Below are positions 1-8,776 of a DNA stretch of 64,000 nucleotides, piece by piece (position 1 is the stretch's first letter; each line of letters starts with the position of its first letter). Under the pieces are notes generated by a model. That model was not told the origin of the DNA, ran no database searches, and saw nothing but the letters and a program-made list of their open reading frames with translations. The DNA lies in NCBI GenBank assembly GCA_018780265.1, contig JADMJV010000049.1, positions 48,179-112,178 on the forward strand, given 5' to 3'. This DNA is from a bacterium. Its GTDB lineage: Bacteria; Vulcanimicrobiota; Xenobia; Xenobiales; JADMJV01. The translations under genes and the position numbers were made by a program.

Positions 1-947
1 GGGAAGCCTCCGAATAGAAGCAGCGGTCTGCCGACGGCCATGACCTCGCAAAGAGTCCCCGGGCCCGGTTTAGTGATCACCAAGTCGGCTGCACGGACCC
101 AGCGATGCATATCAGACACAAATCCCAACGTTTGTAACGGAATCGGAAAGACTGTACGCTCCAGTTGAGCCCGGAGTGCCACATTGCGACCCGTCACCAC
201 AACCAGTTGGCAATGGCAGTCACTCAGTCGCCTGGCCAGAGAGTCTGCTATGGCCGCAAGGGGTCCTCCGTAGCCCTCTGCGCCGCCTACCAGCAAGATC
301 AAACGAAGCTCGGCTGGCAGTCCCAAGTCGGCTCGATGGGCGCTTGCCGGGGAGGCTGAGGGCTGGAAGCCGCTGCCGACGGGCAGGCCTGTGACACGCA
401 GTCGGTGGGCTTCCACGCCCGCGCTTTGCGCCTGCTCCGCCAACTCGGTGGTTCCCACCAGGCAGCGCTGCGCGCTGGGATGAAAACAAGTCCACGGGGC
501 TCTAGCTAACTCGGTGACCAGAGTCACCATGGGGATCGTCAGAGCCAGTCGCCCGCAGACCCTTGCAGCGACTTGGGTGACAATGGGATGGGCGGTGACG
601 ACGAGGTGATCGGGGTGGGCCATCAGGAACTTGCGTAAACGTTGGACCATCAACACGTAAAAGAATTCAAGACCCACAAACTGGCCGGGCCCCGGGCGGG
701 CTTCCTCGTGAAATATCACGGCCATCATCCCGTGACCCAGCCCCGGCCGGCCTAAGAATCGATGAAAATCTCCCAATCGATTGGCCGGCCACCAGGCTAG
801 TTTGCGAAAGGTATTGACGATAGTGACGCGGGTCTGGCCTGGGTAGTGGAGGTCCAGCGCTTCCCTGACAGCCAGCGAGGCGGCATCGTGACCGCCGCCG
901 GTGTCTGCGCTTAAAATCAGGATTTTCTTTGGGCGGATTTGATTCAC
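1..947 (-). CDS. MGDG-synthase/MurG-like glycosyltransferase, 3' end outside the window
   Basis: Reading the reverse strand from a GTG gives an uninterrupted frame to the window edge. The N-terminus (ILILSADTGGGHDAAS) is the nucleotide-sugar glycosyltransferase signature of the monogalactosyldiacylglycerol synthase/processive diacylglycerol glucosyltransferase group. Further on are TAHPIVTQ and, near residue 290, ITKPGPGTLCEVMAVGRP, the acceptor/UDP-sugar loop typical of GT28-like enzymes. These families transfer a sugar to a membrane lipid at the inner membrane. An in-frame TGA three codons upstream fixes the start at or just after this GTG. The C-terminal part is missing. The acceptor and sugar cannot be told from sequence. 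Confidence 0.85.
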   Translation of the reverse strand, partial: MNQIRPKKILILSADTGGGHDAASLAVREALDLHYPGQTRVTIVNTFRKLAWWPANRLGDFHRFLGRPGLGHGMMAVIFHEEARPGPGQFVGLEFFYVLMVQRLRKFLMAHPDHLVVTAHPIVTQVAARVCGRLALTIPMVTLVTELARAPWTCFHPSAQRCLVGTTELAEQAQSAGVEAHRLRVTGLPVGSGFQPSASPASAHRADLGLPAELRLILLVGGAEGYGGPLAAIADSLARRLSDCHCQLVVVTGRNVALRAQLERTVFPIPLQTLGFVSDMHRWVRAADLVITKPGPGTLCEVMAVGRPLLLFGGF

Positions 948-1119
948 GCAGCTTCATCCAGACTTTGCCCCGCAGCTTCGAAGGCCAGGTTGCAGGCGGG
1001 AGGTATCCTGGACGCTTTCTGCGCTTGCCTTCTCAACTTGTGGGTGAACCGGCCCTTGGAAGGATACCTCATTGACGATTGTTCCGGAATCGTTCTTCGG
1101 ACACCTTTTGGACAGGATC

Positions 1120-1297
1120 CTAACGCTGCATTTCCTCGCGGGTTTTGGGTTCGAGAAGGTCCACCTTATGGGATCGACGCGATGCTAGTTGCTGGAATCT
1201 GGTAGCGAGACGCCGCGAATCGGCCGCGATGAACAGACCATTGCACCCTTCTTCAAGGTAGTCTCGCACGCCGCCGACGTCGGTAATGAGAAGTGTG
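1120..1297 (-). pseudogene. C-terminal remnant of a GT4-family glycosyltransferase
   Basis: About 55 codons read SGTATLLITDVGGVRDYL, EEGCNGLFIA, then a helical tail ending at TAG. This is the C-terminal donor-binding segment of GT4 (GT-B) glycosyltransferases: the conserved GG..(E)xxxNGL(F/L) region. A TAG lies immediately upstream in the same frame and there is no N-terminal domain, so it cannot encode a whole enzyme. It abuts, in a different frame, a fragment of asparagine synthetase, so a deletion has probably fused the ends of two former genes. Confidence 0.7.
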
Positions 1298-1625
1298 GCG
1301 GTCCCAGAGAGCTATGGCGGCGAGCACGACTTCGCTATCAGATTGACCGCGAAATGACTCACGGTAGCCGTCCTCGGAAAGAGCCGTCCGCAGCCAGCGA
1401 AATTTATAGAGTTCACTGTTGAAGGTCCGCAGGCCCGAAGCCATAGGTTGGCGGCCGGCCTCGCTCAGTTCGACAATGGCCAAAAAGGTCCCAGCCCTCC
1501 GCTTCGACCGCCAGGCCCGAACCGTCCGGTCCACGATGGCGCAGGCTGTCGAGCATCGCGGCCAACCGGATCCGCCTGCCCGCCGGGTCCGGTTGGCCGA
1601 ACACGATACGCGCAACTCCGCACAG
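1285..1625 (-). pseudogene. Decayed N-terminal fragment of asparagine synthetase (AsnB-like)
   Basis: The fragment starts LCGVARIVFGQ, matching the MCGIxxI glutamine-amidotransferase start with the ATG replaced by CTG but the nucleophile Cys kept. It continues AMLDSLRHRGPDGSG, then shifts frame near position 1480 to AIVELSEAGRQPM, FNSELYKFRWLR and FRGQSDSEVVLAA. These are the class-II amidotransferase motifs RHRGPDG, DLSxxGxQPM, NGEIYNF and GHSDTEV, in the correct order. NGE has become NSE. The synthetase domain is absent. AsnB homologs are common in surface-polysaccharide loci, which fits the neighbours. The frameshift, lost start and truncation point to a dead gene. Confidence 0.8.
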
Positions 1626-1670
1626 TTGCGCCGCTCTTCGCGATGTCTTCGGCGGTTCTCTCGAAGGCGA

Positions 1671-3500
1671 TCAGGGCTGCAAGGTGATTTCGAAGTCATC
1701 CACCGAAACCTCGGCTCCGGTGGGCCCGTGCAAAACGATTTCGACCAATTCCTGGTCGGTGGGGCGGATCTCAAAGCTCCAGCGCATCACCCCCTGACCC
1801 TGCAACTCAAAAGTCTGCTCTGAAAGGCAGCGCCGCCCATAGTCGACCCAAACCTTCATCACCATTTCGGCCGGCCCCGGCCCCAGCAGATGGTATCGGT
1901 AGAAGCAGTCATACCGGGCCGACTGCATTTTCTTGCAAGCCAATACCAGGAAGGCCCCAGGACCTTCCCGAGGGTGAACGGCAAAACCCGTTCCCAATCG
2001 GCGACCCACTCGACTCTGGTGGGTCACAGCCAGACCTGAAACAGGCTCCAGACGGCTCCTCAGGTGGGCAGGAATGGCAAGGTCGCGTGCCGCCGCCACC
2101 ACCATGGGCGTACACTTTACCTGATAAAACCGGGGTTGCTCGATACAGACCAGTTGAGACATGGTGAGGCCAAAATCCCAGGTATTCCGGAAGAACAGCA
2201 TGCCATCCAGCGAGCCTTGCGGGGATTTCTCGTGCAGCCAGGTGCCCGGAGGAAAGTCACGCGGGGCCAGGCTGAGCACCGCCATGTCGACGTGAACTCC
2301 AAGTCGTGCCAGACCCGCCTCTTTCCAGTCCGCCAGAAATTCCTCCAGCCCGCCGCCGTTCCAGGTTTGGGCGGAAGGCCAGGCCGCTTGCAGAAAACCC
2401 AGAGGCCCTTCCTTCTGCAAGGCCAATCCGCCCAGACTCAGCAACTGGATGGCCGCGAAGGTGCCCAGCGTGAACAACCGGCGGGGGAGGGTGGCGGACT
2501 GACCGGCCTGGGCCAGCAAAATCCAGGCAAAAGTGAGCAGGAAAGGATAGCCGTAGTAGGCCACCAACGTGGCCGGGGCCTCTTGCGAACCGTAAAGGTG
2601 CAAACAGGTCCAAGGCAGGAAGGCCAGCACCGCCAAAACCTGAGGTCTACTGCGCAAGGCCAATCCGCTGAGCAGAGTGCCCAGCACCGGAAGCCACAGG
2701 TGAATTCTCTTTTGCATTAGGATGGGGAGGGGGCTCAGTGGCAGTCCGCCGGCGAACGTCCGACCCAGGGCTTCGCCCCCTCCCATGGCAAATTTTTGCA
2801 CCGCGATTGCCGCAAGGGTCCAGGATAGCCCGATGCCCCCATACAGCAAATAGGGCAGATAGTGGCGCCAGGAACCTCGCTCTTTGAGGTAGCGGTCGCA
2901 CATTAACAGCCCCAGGATGGCGCAAACATGGCTGCCGCAATCCTCACGCACGAGCAAGGCCAGGAAAAAGAACAGGCTGGCCCGCCCATACTGACGGCGC
3001 AGCCAGAATCCGAAAAAGAAAATCAAGAGGCCCACGGCCATTACCTCGGTGTGGGGGTAGCGCGCGATGGCGATAGCCAATCCGCCGTGGGCAAAGAGAA
3101 GCGCTAGCATCAGCCAGACCAGGGGCCAGAATCGGCCCGGCAGAGAAAAGCCCCAGGAGAGCACCCAGTAGATGGAAAGAGACATCAGTCCGTAGCAGAA
3201 TCCAATGTAGCCCGCGAATAAATGGACTCGGTCGAGAGGCACCCCGTAGGACAAGAGCGAGGCCAGGCCTAGCATCAAGGTGAGATGAATCTTGTAATAC
3301 GAGGTGCCGTCGAGCAAATAGGGCAGCCCCTGGTCGGGCACCGGGATCAACCACCCGTCACGCCACATCAGGGCGGCGTACAATCCGGCGTCAAAGAAAT
3401 AGGCGCCGCTCCGATAAAAGTGGTTCAGGATGAAGCTAGCGTGCAGGCAAAAGGGTATCAGGAAGGCCAGTGCCGCCGTGAAGAGTCGTAGCGCGGTCAC
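1671..3500 (-). CDS. Polytopic membrane protein, DUF2079/GT-C-like
   Basis: The 609-residue protein has about ten hydrophobic segments in its first 370 residues and a roughly 230-residue soluble C-terminus ending in beta-rich sequence (VSVDDFEITL). Near the N-terminus FFDAGLYAALMWRDG resembles the FDxGIfxQAxW signature of DUF2079 membrane proteins, which are related in topology to GT-C glycosyltransferases. I infer a role in envelope glycan or lipid modification from this and from the surrounding polysaccharide genes. The ATG overlaps the TGA of the upstream oxidoreductase remnant, so both once belonged to one operon. Function is otherwise unknown. Confidence 0.6.
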   Translation of the reverse strand: MTALRLFTAALAFLIPFCLHASFILNHFYRSGAYFFDAGLYAALMWRDGWLIPVPDQGLPYLLDGTSYYKIHLTLMLGLASLLSYGVPLDRVHLFAGYIGFCYGLMSLSIYWVLSWGFSLPGRFWPLVWLMLALLFAHGGLAIAIARYPHTEVMAVGLLIFFFGFWLRRQYGRASLFFFLALLVREDCGSHVCAILGLLMCDRYLKERGSWRHYLPYLLYGGIGLSWTLAAIAVQKFAMGGGEALGRTFAGGLPLSPLPILMQKRIHLWLPVLGTLLSGLALRSRPQVLAVLAFLPWTCLHLYGSQEAPATLVAYYGYPFLLTFAWILLAQAGQSATLPRRLFTLGTFAAIQLLSLGGLALQKEGPLGFLQAAWPSAQTWNGGGLEEFLADWKEAGLARLGVHVDMAVLSLAPRDFPPGTWLHEKSPQGSLDGMLFFRNTWDFGLTMSQLVCIEQPRFYQVKCTPMVVAAARDLAIPAHLRSRLEPVSGLAVTHQSRVGRRLGTGFAVHPREGPGAFLVLACKKMQSARYDCFYRYHLLGPGPAEMVMKVWVDYGRRCLSEQTFELQGQGVMRWSFEIRPTDQELVEIVLHGPTGAEVSVDDFEITLQP

Positions 3501-4042
3501 AACAGCGAGACGGGTTGGTTCTGGCAGGTTTCATAGACGGCGGCGGCCACCTGCACCGCCCGCAAGCCATCCCCGCCGTCCGCCAGACTACCCCAGTTTC
3601 CCTGGAGCGCCCCTAAGAAATCCTGAAATTCGGCAAAGGCGTGGCTGGCCATGGTCTCCCAGCCCCACAACTTCTCGCGCAGGTTGACCCAAGGATAGAG
3701 TTTCCATAGGAGACCGGGGCGCCCTGGCCCCCGCATAACCTGGAGATTGAGCATGGGTGAGTACAAAGCCCGGATCAATCCAGCACTGCCATGAGCCTCC
3801 AGCACCAGCCGACAACCTTTCCACTCACCCCAACTGGCGTGGTAGGCCACCGGCAGCCCGGCCTGGGTGGTCAGCATGGCCACTGCGCGAAGATGGGCCA
3901 GATGGTCATAGCCGTCGTCAAAAGCCGGCACTACCATGTCCGGCTGCGCCTGTTCCAAGCCAACCTTGAGCAAAACGCCCTCAGACCTTGCTCCGCCACA
4001 GCCGCCCTCTGCAGGCGAAAGCAGGCGGGCGTAAGGCACCAC
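3497..4042 (-). pseudogene. C-terminal remnant of a Gfo/Idh/MocA-family oxidoreductase
   Basis: The frame contains YHASWGEWKGCRLVLEAHGS and ends DGGDGLRAVQVAAAVYETC, the substrate-domain beta-sheet and C-terminal helix of Gfo/Idh/MocA sugar-nucleotide dehydrogenases. The N-terminal NAD-binding Rossmann domain (about 120 residues with GxGxxG and EKP) is missing. Its place is taken by sequence in a shifted frame resembling a polysaccharide deacetylase. VVPAFDDGYDHL at the junction could belong to either family. A translated product would lack NAD binding, so this is probably not a working enzyme. Confidence 0.65.
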
Positions 4043-4086
4043 GGCGGCAGTCCGGGAGATATGGAGTGGTACATCAAGATTTGCAT
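3931..4086 (-). pseudogene. N-terminal fragment of a polysaccharide deacetylase
   Basis: The fragment begins MQILMYHSISPGLPPWCLTP, matching the start of NodB-type deacetylases (LMYHSIS... PWxVSPExF). After about 50 codons this frame stops. The adjacent frame then gives AFDDGY, which resembles the TFDDG metal-site motif and would follow if one base had been lost or gained near position 4020. The rest of the NodB domain (HxxxH and later motifs) is absent, replaced by the oxidoreductase tail. The start codon overlaps the end of the GT fragment upstream, suggesting a former operon. Confidence 0.55.
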
Positions 4087-4361
4087 ACTCGTCTCTTTTC
4101 GGCCAGCCCCTTCGCCACCAATTCTAAATGACGCTCCAGGTGGACTTGGGGCGTCCAATGGTGCAAGAAGGCCCGATGTCCCAACCTGCCCCATTCTTTG
4201 GCCTGATCCGGGTGGGTCAGCGAGAAAAGAAGCCAGGCTCGAAGTTCGGCAGAGGTTTTGTATACCTTCCCTCCGCCGCTGCTCGGCACCAGGCTCGAGG
4301 TCGTAGTCAGCGACTGAGTCGCTCTCGCAACCTGCTTCACCGCTGTTTTCACGTCCACCAA
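4074..4361 (-). pseudogene. C-terminal tail of a GT4-type glycosyltransferase
   Basis: The last 45 codons (ELRAWLLFSLTHPDQAKEWG then RAFLHHWTPQVHLERHLEL) look like the closing helices of GT4 glycosyltransferases, where residue counts from the last donor-site Glu are followed by WxxxxxxLxxxY. Upstream the frame stays open for about 25 codons without recognisable donor-site motifs, then reaches a TGA. It is probably the tail of a lost gene; a small independent protein cannot be excluded. Confidence 0.45.
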
Positions 4362-4734
4362 TCGGCGGCTAAGGTGCGCAACCAGGTCTTGCGCGAGGCC
4401 GGCGGATTTTGCCTGGAAGTGAGCGCGATCGAAGACGTAGAACGAGTGACGACGCGGGACACAAGATCGTCATGGACCGCCGTTTTCAACGACGCCACCT
4501 CAAGCGCTGGATGTGGCGGTCGATGGTCTTTACGATATCTTCCTGCGGGCGGTCCCCCCCTCGGATTGACCCTGTTGTCGCTGCCGCCCAGCGCCTGGCC
4601 GCGGCCGTCATCGGCTGCGCATACCTGGGCGTGAATCTAACGATCTATCGCTATGTGGAGCGCCACGGTGGGGTGTCTTTGGCGCTCAGGGCTTGTTCTA
4701 TCTGGCGGTCCCCCAGGTCTGCTGCGGCCTCGGC
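4362..4734. other. Stretch without a recognisable gene
   Basis: Only short open frames occur here on either strand. One reverse frame gives a basic segment ending EDIVKTIDRHIQRLRWRR that might be a further gene fragment, but I cannot match it to a family. No hairpin with a T-tract was seen. It probably belongs to the decayed glycan-gene zone downstream. Confidence 0.4.
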
Positions 4735-7107
4735 TCAGTCCGGCGCACGCATGGCGTCGGCCAGACAAACCTTGAGTAGTCGGCGAATCGGTCCATAGCA
4801 AGCGATGAGACACAGCCCCAGACTGAAGGCCGCAGTGGCCAGTAGCGACCGGGGTAGCAGTTGCAGGCGCAGGTCGATCAGATCGTTTTGAAAGTTGCCC
4901 AGCATCCAGTTGCCCGCCCAGGTTCCCGCGCCGATCCCTAACGCCAGGCCGGTCAGCCACAAATACAAGAACTCGATCAGCAGCAACAAGATGATATCGC
5001 GCCGGCGCACGCCTTGCACCAGCAGGGCGGCGACTTCGGTACTTCGTTCGCTCAAATTCATGGTGCAGCCCATGTGGATCATGGCGATCGAACTTAGAGC
5101 CGAGCACCCCAGCATCAGACTTAGATAAGCCATTACCATGCGCAGCAGATCGTAGATGTCCCGGCGTAACGAGGCCATGGTCTCGACCTTGTGCACTCGC
5201 GGGTCCAACAGAAGTCGATGCCGCACCGATTCCAGAGCCCGGGGAGCGACCTGGACGAGAAGGTTGTTGACAACCTCGCGCGGCCCGCCGCGGGAGCGGG
5301 CGCGGTAACGCTGCAAGTCGGACAGCTCGCACTTGGGCGGGCCCAGAACCGGCTCGTAGAGTAGGGGGCCGCTCACGATCGACTGCAAAGGGGGGTGTCG
5401 TTGCCCATTGGAGATTTCCAGTTGTACAGGCTGACCCTCGCCGGTCAGGTCGAGAGTGCGCCAGGCGATAGGAGCCAGCAGCACACCCTGGCCTTTCAGG
5501 GCCACCAGAGGCCGCCCCTGGCTGTCATAGAGCTGCAACAACTGCGAATCGCTGCTCAGGCCCCAAATGCCCCGCGCCAAGTGCTGTTTCCCGTGATGTA
5601 GGGTGGCCCCCACGACCAGAACCCGTTCGACTCGTTGCACGCCCGGCCAGTGTTCCACCGGCGGCAAATCGCTGGGGGTATACTCCTTCGCCAGGTCGAC
5701 CTTCAGGTCGTATCGATGGATTTTGCTGAGATAAAAGTCCAGGGTGGTAGACTGACTGTCAAACAGCGACAAGGTCATCAGGATCAGGCTCGTGGAGAGC
5801 GCGATGGCGCCGATCATCGTCATGCTTCGCCAGGGTTGGCGAAGCAAATTGCGCAGCGGAAAGAAAGCCCGGTAGTGTCCGCGGATAGGCAGCCATTGAA
5901 GCCAGCTTACCAGTTTCGGCCGGGGTGAAAAATCCTGGCGCAACAGTTCGAGGGGGCTACTCCGCAGCAAGTCAGCCAGCGCCGCAAGGCATGCCAAAGA
6001 GCTAACGACCAGAGCCAGCGCCATGCCCGCCAGAAGGCTGGGCACCTGAAGGCCATCCGACCAGAAGGGCAGTCCCAGTTGGTCCACATAATAGCGAGTG
6101 CAGAGCCGGGCCAGGGGCGGCCCCAGCAACAGTCCCACCAATCCGCTGAGCGCTCCCACGATTGCGGCCAACAAAAGGTATTGAGCTGCGATGCGGCTGC
6201 GGGAAAATCCCAGGCAAAACAGGGTGCCGATCTGCTTGCGTTGGCTATGCAGAAGCTGCCACAGGGTAAGGAACAGCATCACCCCCGAAAGGCCGATCAG
6301 GACCAGGGGAAAAGTGGCCGAAACTCCGGCGAAAGCCCTGCGGTCGCGCTCAAGCAGAGCATTGGAAGTTTGCTCGCTGCGCGGGACTACGGAGGTGGAC
6401 AGGTCTCCTTGCAAGTGCCGAGTCAGCGACAGGCATTCGCTGCCATGGTTGACCGCAGGCCTGAAGCGCACGTGGATTTCGTTGATGGCGTCACTGCCGG
6501 CCAGGCTGGCCATGTCCTTGTGGCTGATGAACATCACGCCGAACCGGTGGGCCGCGGGCCGAGGGTCGAGACGCTCCGGCGTCAACCACAGAAACTCTGG
6601 GCTGGAGACCAGACCCACCACCTGAAAACGGCGCCGGACCTGCGGGTTTTGGACGATCAGCGTATCTCCCGGCTGGTAGCCGAAAGCGCGGGCAAATCGC
6701 TTTTCGAGCAGAGCGCCGCCGCGCTGATTGCGAAGACGGTCGCCTTGGTGCAGGTGAAGGCGGTTGACCGTCAACTCTCTCTCGGCGGGAATGCCGAGGG
6801 CCACCCCCTGAACCATTTCACCGCCGGGTAACTGGATGCGGATTCCCTCGCTGCGCCGACCTTCGGCGCTATGAACGCCGCTGAGAGCTAGCACCCGCTG
6901 GGTTAGCGTGGGCGACGAGTGGCGCAGGTAACAAGTCGCATCCAGAAAGTCGAGCCTTTGATAGGTGAGCCTCGCGGACTGGCCGAGGTTCAGAAAGGCC
7001 GACGAGAAGGCGACCAGAAGCGCAATTCCGAGGCCCATCATGAAGATCGAGGTGGCCAGAGCCAGGCGGTGAGAAAGGAAGTCACGCCAGGCTTTAGTCC
7101 AGATCAT
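4735..7107 (-). CDS. ABC transporter permease, FtsX/MacB type with two FtsX domains
   Basis: The 790-residue protein has an N-terminal membrane anchor (after MIWTKAWRDFLSHRLALA), a long extracytoplasmic region of about 230 residues (MacB-like periplasmic core), a block of three TM helices near residues 260-390, a fourth near 420-450, a second periplasmic portion and three C-terminal TM helices. This is the duplicated FtsX arrangement of large permeases that move lipids, lipoproteins or peptides. An in-frame TTG 27 codons upstream is possible, but the hydrophobic pattern and MIW start favour this ATG. No ATP-binding partner lies beside it in the window, so its substrate is unknown. Confidence 0.8.
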   Translation of the reverse strand: MIWTKAWRDFLSHRLALATSIFMMGLGIALLVAFSSAFLNLGQSARLTYQRLDFLDATCYLRHSSPTLTQRVLALSGVHSAEGRRSEGIRIQLPGGEMVQGVALGIPAERELTVNRLHLHQGDRLRNQRGGALLEKRFARAFGYQPGDTLIVQNPQVRRRFQVVGLVSSPEFLWLTPERLDPRPAAHRFGVMFISHKDMASLAGSDAINEIHVRFRPAVNHGSECLSLTRHLQGDLSTSVVPRSEQTSNALLERDRRAFAGVSATFPLVLIGLSGVMLFLTLWQLLHSQRKQIGTLFCLGFSRSRIAAQYLLLAAIVGALSGLVGLLLGPPLARLCTRYYVDQLGLPFWSDGLQVPSLLAGMALALVVSSLACLAALADLLRSSPLELLRQDFSPRPKLVSWLQWLPIRGHYRAFFPLRNLLRQPWRSMTMIGAIALSTSLILMTLSLFDSQSTTLDFYLSKIHRYDLKVDLAKEYTPSDLPPVEHWPGVQRVERVLVVGATLHHGKQHLARGIWGLSSDSQLLQLYDSQGRPLVALKGQGVLLAPIAWRTLDLTGEGQPVQLEISNGQRHPPLQSIVSGPLLYEPVLGPPKCELSDLQRYRARSRGGPREVVNNLLVQVAPRALESVRHRLLLDPRVHKVETMASLRRDIYDLLRMVMAYLSLMLGCSALSSIAMIHMGCTMNLSERSTEVAALLVQGVRRRDIILLLLIEFLYLWLTGLALGIGAGTWAGNWMLGNFQNDLIDLRLQLLPRSLLATAAFSLGLCLIACYGPIRRLLKVCLADAMRAPD

Positions 7108-7225
7108 GAAAAAAAAGATTTCGGCCTGACCGGGCAAACCCTTTGGCGCCGGGAAAAATGGGGATGAGGGATGTCCACTTCGGTTCAAAGAAGGCCTTTT
7201 GACTGGGGCTGCGTAACTTGCGAAC

Positions 7226-8776
7226 GTGCCTACCCTGGTATGGATATACCTCCTACTTAATTTCGTCCTATGCGTCTACTCGGCGCAGGTGGTAATCTTA
7301 GGTATTCTGTCCATTGTCAAGGACAGGTGGGGCCGCAATCAGCCTGCTCCCCCCGATCTGGCCCACTACCCTCAGGTCACCGTCCAGTTGCCAATCTACA
7401 ATGCGGCGAGGGTGGTGCAACGACTGTGGGCCGCGGCAGCAGCGCTCGACTGGCCGGGGGATCGTCTGCAAATCCAGGTTTTAGACGATTCGACTGACGA
7501 GACCCGCGACCTGGCGGCTTATTGGGTCGACCACCATCAACGCCAAGGCGTTCCCATCGTTCATTTGCATCGCCAGGATCGGGTCGGCTACAAGGCCGGG
7601 GCGCTGCACGCCGGAATCCACCAGTCCACCGGCGAATTCATCGCCATCTTCGATGCCGATTTCGTGCCTGAGCCTGACTTTCTCCAGCGCCTGCTGCCGA
7701 CCATGCTTGAAGATCGCCGCCTGGCCTTTGTGCAAGCGCGTTGGGGGCACCTCAACAAGAATTACTCGGTCGTTACGCTGCTGCAGTCGGTCGTGATCGA
7801 CAGCCACTTCTTCATCGATCAGAGTGTCCGTTATTGGGCCGGCCTGACGATGCACTTTAACGGCACGGCCGGAATCTGGCGCAAAGCCGCCATTTTGGAT
7901 TGTCACGGTTGGCATCACGATACGCTCTGCGAAGATCTCGACCTGAGCTTCCGCGCGCTGGTCCGGGGGTGGAAGCCGGGCTTCGTCCTGGACGTCGTCG
8001 TGCCAGCCGAATTGTCTCCCCAACTGCAAGCCTTTCGGCAGCAACAGTTCCGCTGGGCCAAAGGGTCGGCCCAATGCCTGAAAAAGCTGGCCCCGCTGTT
8101 GCTGGCCTCCCGTCTGCCCTGGTGGAAGAAGGTCCTGGCGCTGGTGCACATCAGCGGTTATGCAATGAACCTTCTGGTGTTGATGCAGGTGCTGCTCGGG
8201 CCCTGGGTCGGCTTGGAACTGCGGACTCAGGACCTGGTGCCGCTGGCCCTGCTGGGCCTGTGGAACACCTGGTCTTTCGTGTTCGTCTATTGGCTGGCTT
8301 TGCGCAAAGGTAACCCCACCAATTGGCGGTCGTGTATGCTGCAAGTGATGCCCTTGCTGCTGCTGTTTGGCGTGGGCATGAGTTTCAATAACTCGTTGGC
8401 CTTGTTCCAGGGGGTGTCCGGGCTCGGTGGCAACGTTTTTCGACGCACGCCCAAATTCAATGTGGTCCGGTCCGCCGATACCTGGAAAGATCACGTGTAT
8501 CGACTGCCAATGTCGTGGATGGTCTGGTTAGAATTGGCACTGGGCGGATACGCCCTGGCCGGGGCCTGGCTGCTTTTCTGCCATAAAGCCTACTTCCTGA
8601 TTCCGCTCAGTTGTTTTTACGGACTTGGATTTCTGGTGATGAGTTGGGCCAGTCTCTCCGAACAGTACGCCTGCCCAGTATCGCCAGGGGCAGGCGCACC
8701 GCAACCACCTGATAGTAGGGTCGCAAACATTGATACTCCAGGGGTTGACTCCGCCAGTAGTCATCCCGGCAGGTAG
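7226..8776 (+). CDS. Family-2 glycosyltransferase, cellulose-synthase-like
   Basis: The 516-residue protein has one N-terminal TM helix, a cytoplasmic GT2 domain and three or four C-terminal TM helices. GT2 motifs are in order: VLDDSTDETRD (about 85-95), IFDADFVP (about 140), CEDLDLSFRA (about 235) and the processivity motif QQQFRWAKG (about 272). It resembles glucomannan/cellulose synthase-like enzymes that polymerise and pass a beta-glycan across the membrane. The start is GTG. The last 45 codons, after LSEQYACP, are proline/serine-rich and lie opposite the coding end of the next gene, so the native end was probably near the last TM helix. Confidence 0.85.
   Translation: MPTLVWIYLLLNFVLCVYSAQVVILGILSIVKDRWGRNQPAPPDLAHYPQVTVQLPIYNAARVVQRLWAAAAALDWPGDRLQIQVLDDSTDETRDLAAYWVDHHQRQGVPIVHLHRQDRVGYKAGALHAGIHQSTGEFIAIFDADFVPEPDFLQRLLPTMLEDRRLAFVQARWGHLNKNYSVVTLLQSVVIDSHFFIDQSVRYWAGLTMHFNGTAGIWRKAAILDCHGWHHDTLCEDLDLSFRALVRGWKPGFVLDVVVPAELSPQLQAFRQQQFRWAKGSAQCLKKLAPLLLASRLPWWKKVLALVHISGYAMNLLVLMQVLLGPWVGLELRTQDLVPLALLGLWNTWSFVFVYWLALRKGNPTNWRSCMLQVMPLLLLFGVGMSFNNSLALFQGVSGLGGNVFRRTPKFNVVRSADTWKDHVYRLPMSWMVWLELALGGYALAGAWLLFCHKAYFLIPLSCFYGLGFLVMSWASLSEQYACPVSPGAGAPQPPDSRVANIDTPGVDSASSHPGR

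Noticed and set aside
1001..1069. Inverted repeat AGGTATCCT ... AGGATACCT
   Set aside because: The arms are 51 bases apart, there is no T-tract and no gene edge fits a terminator; probably chance.
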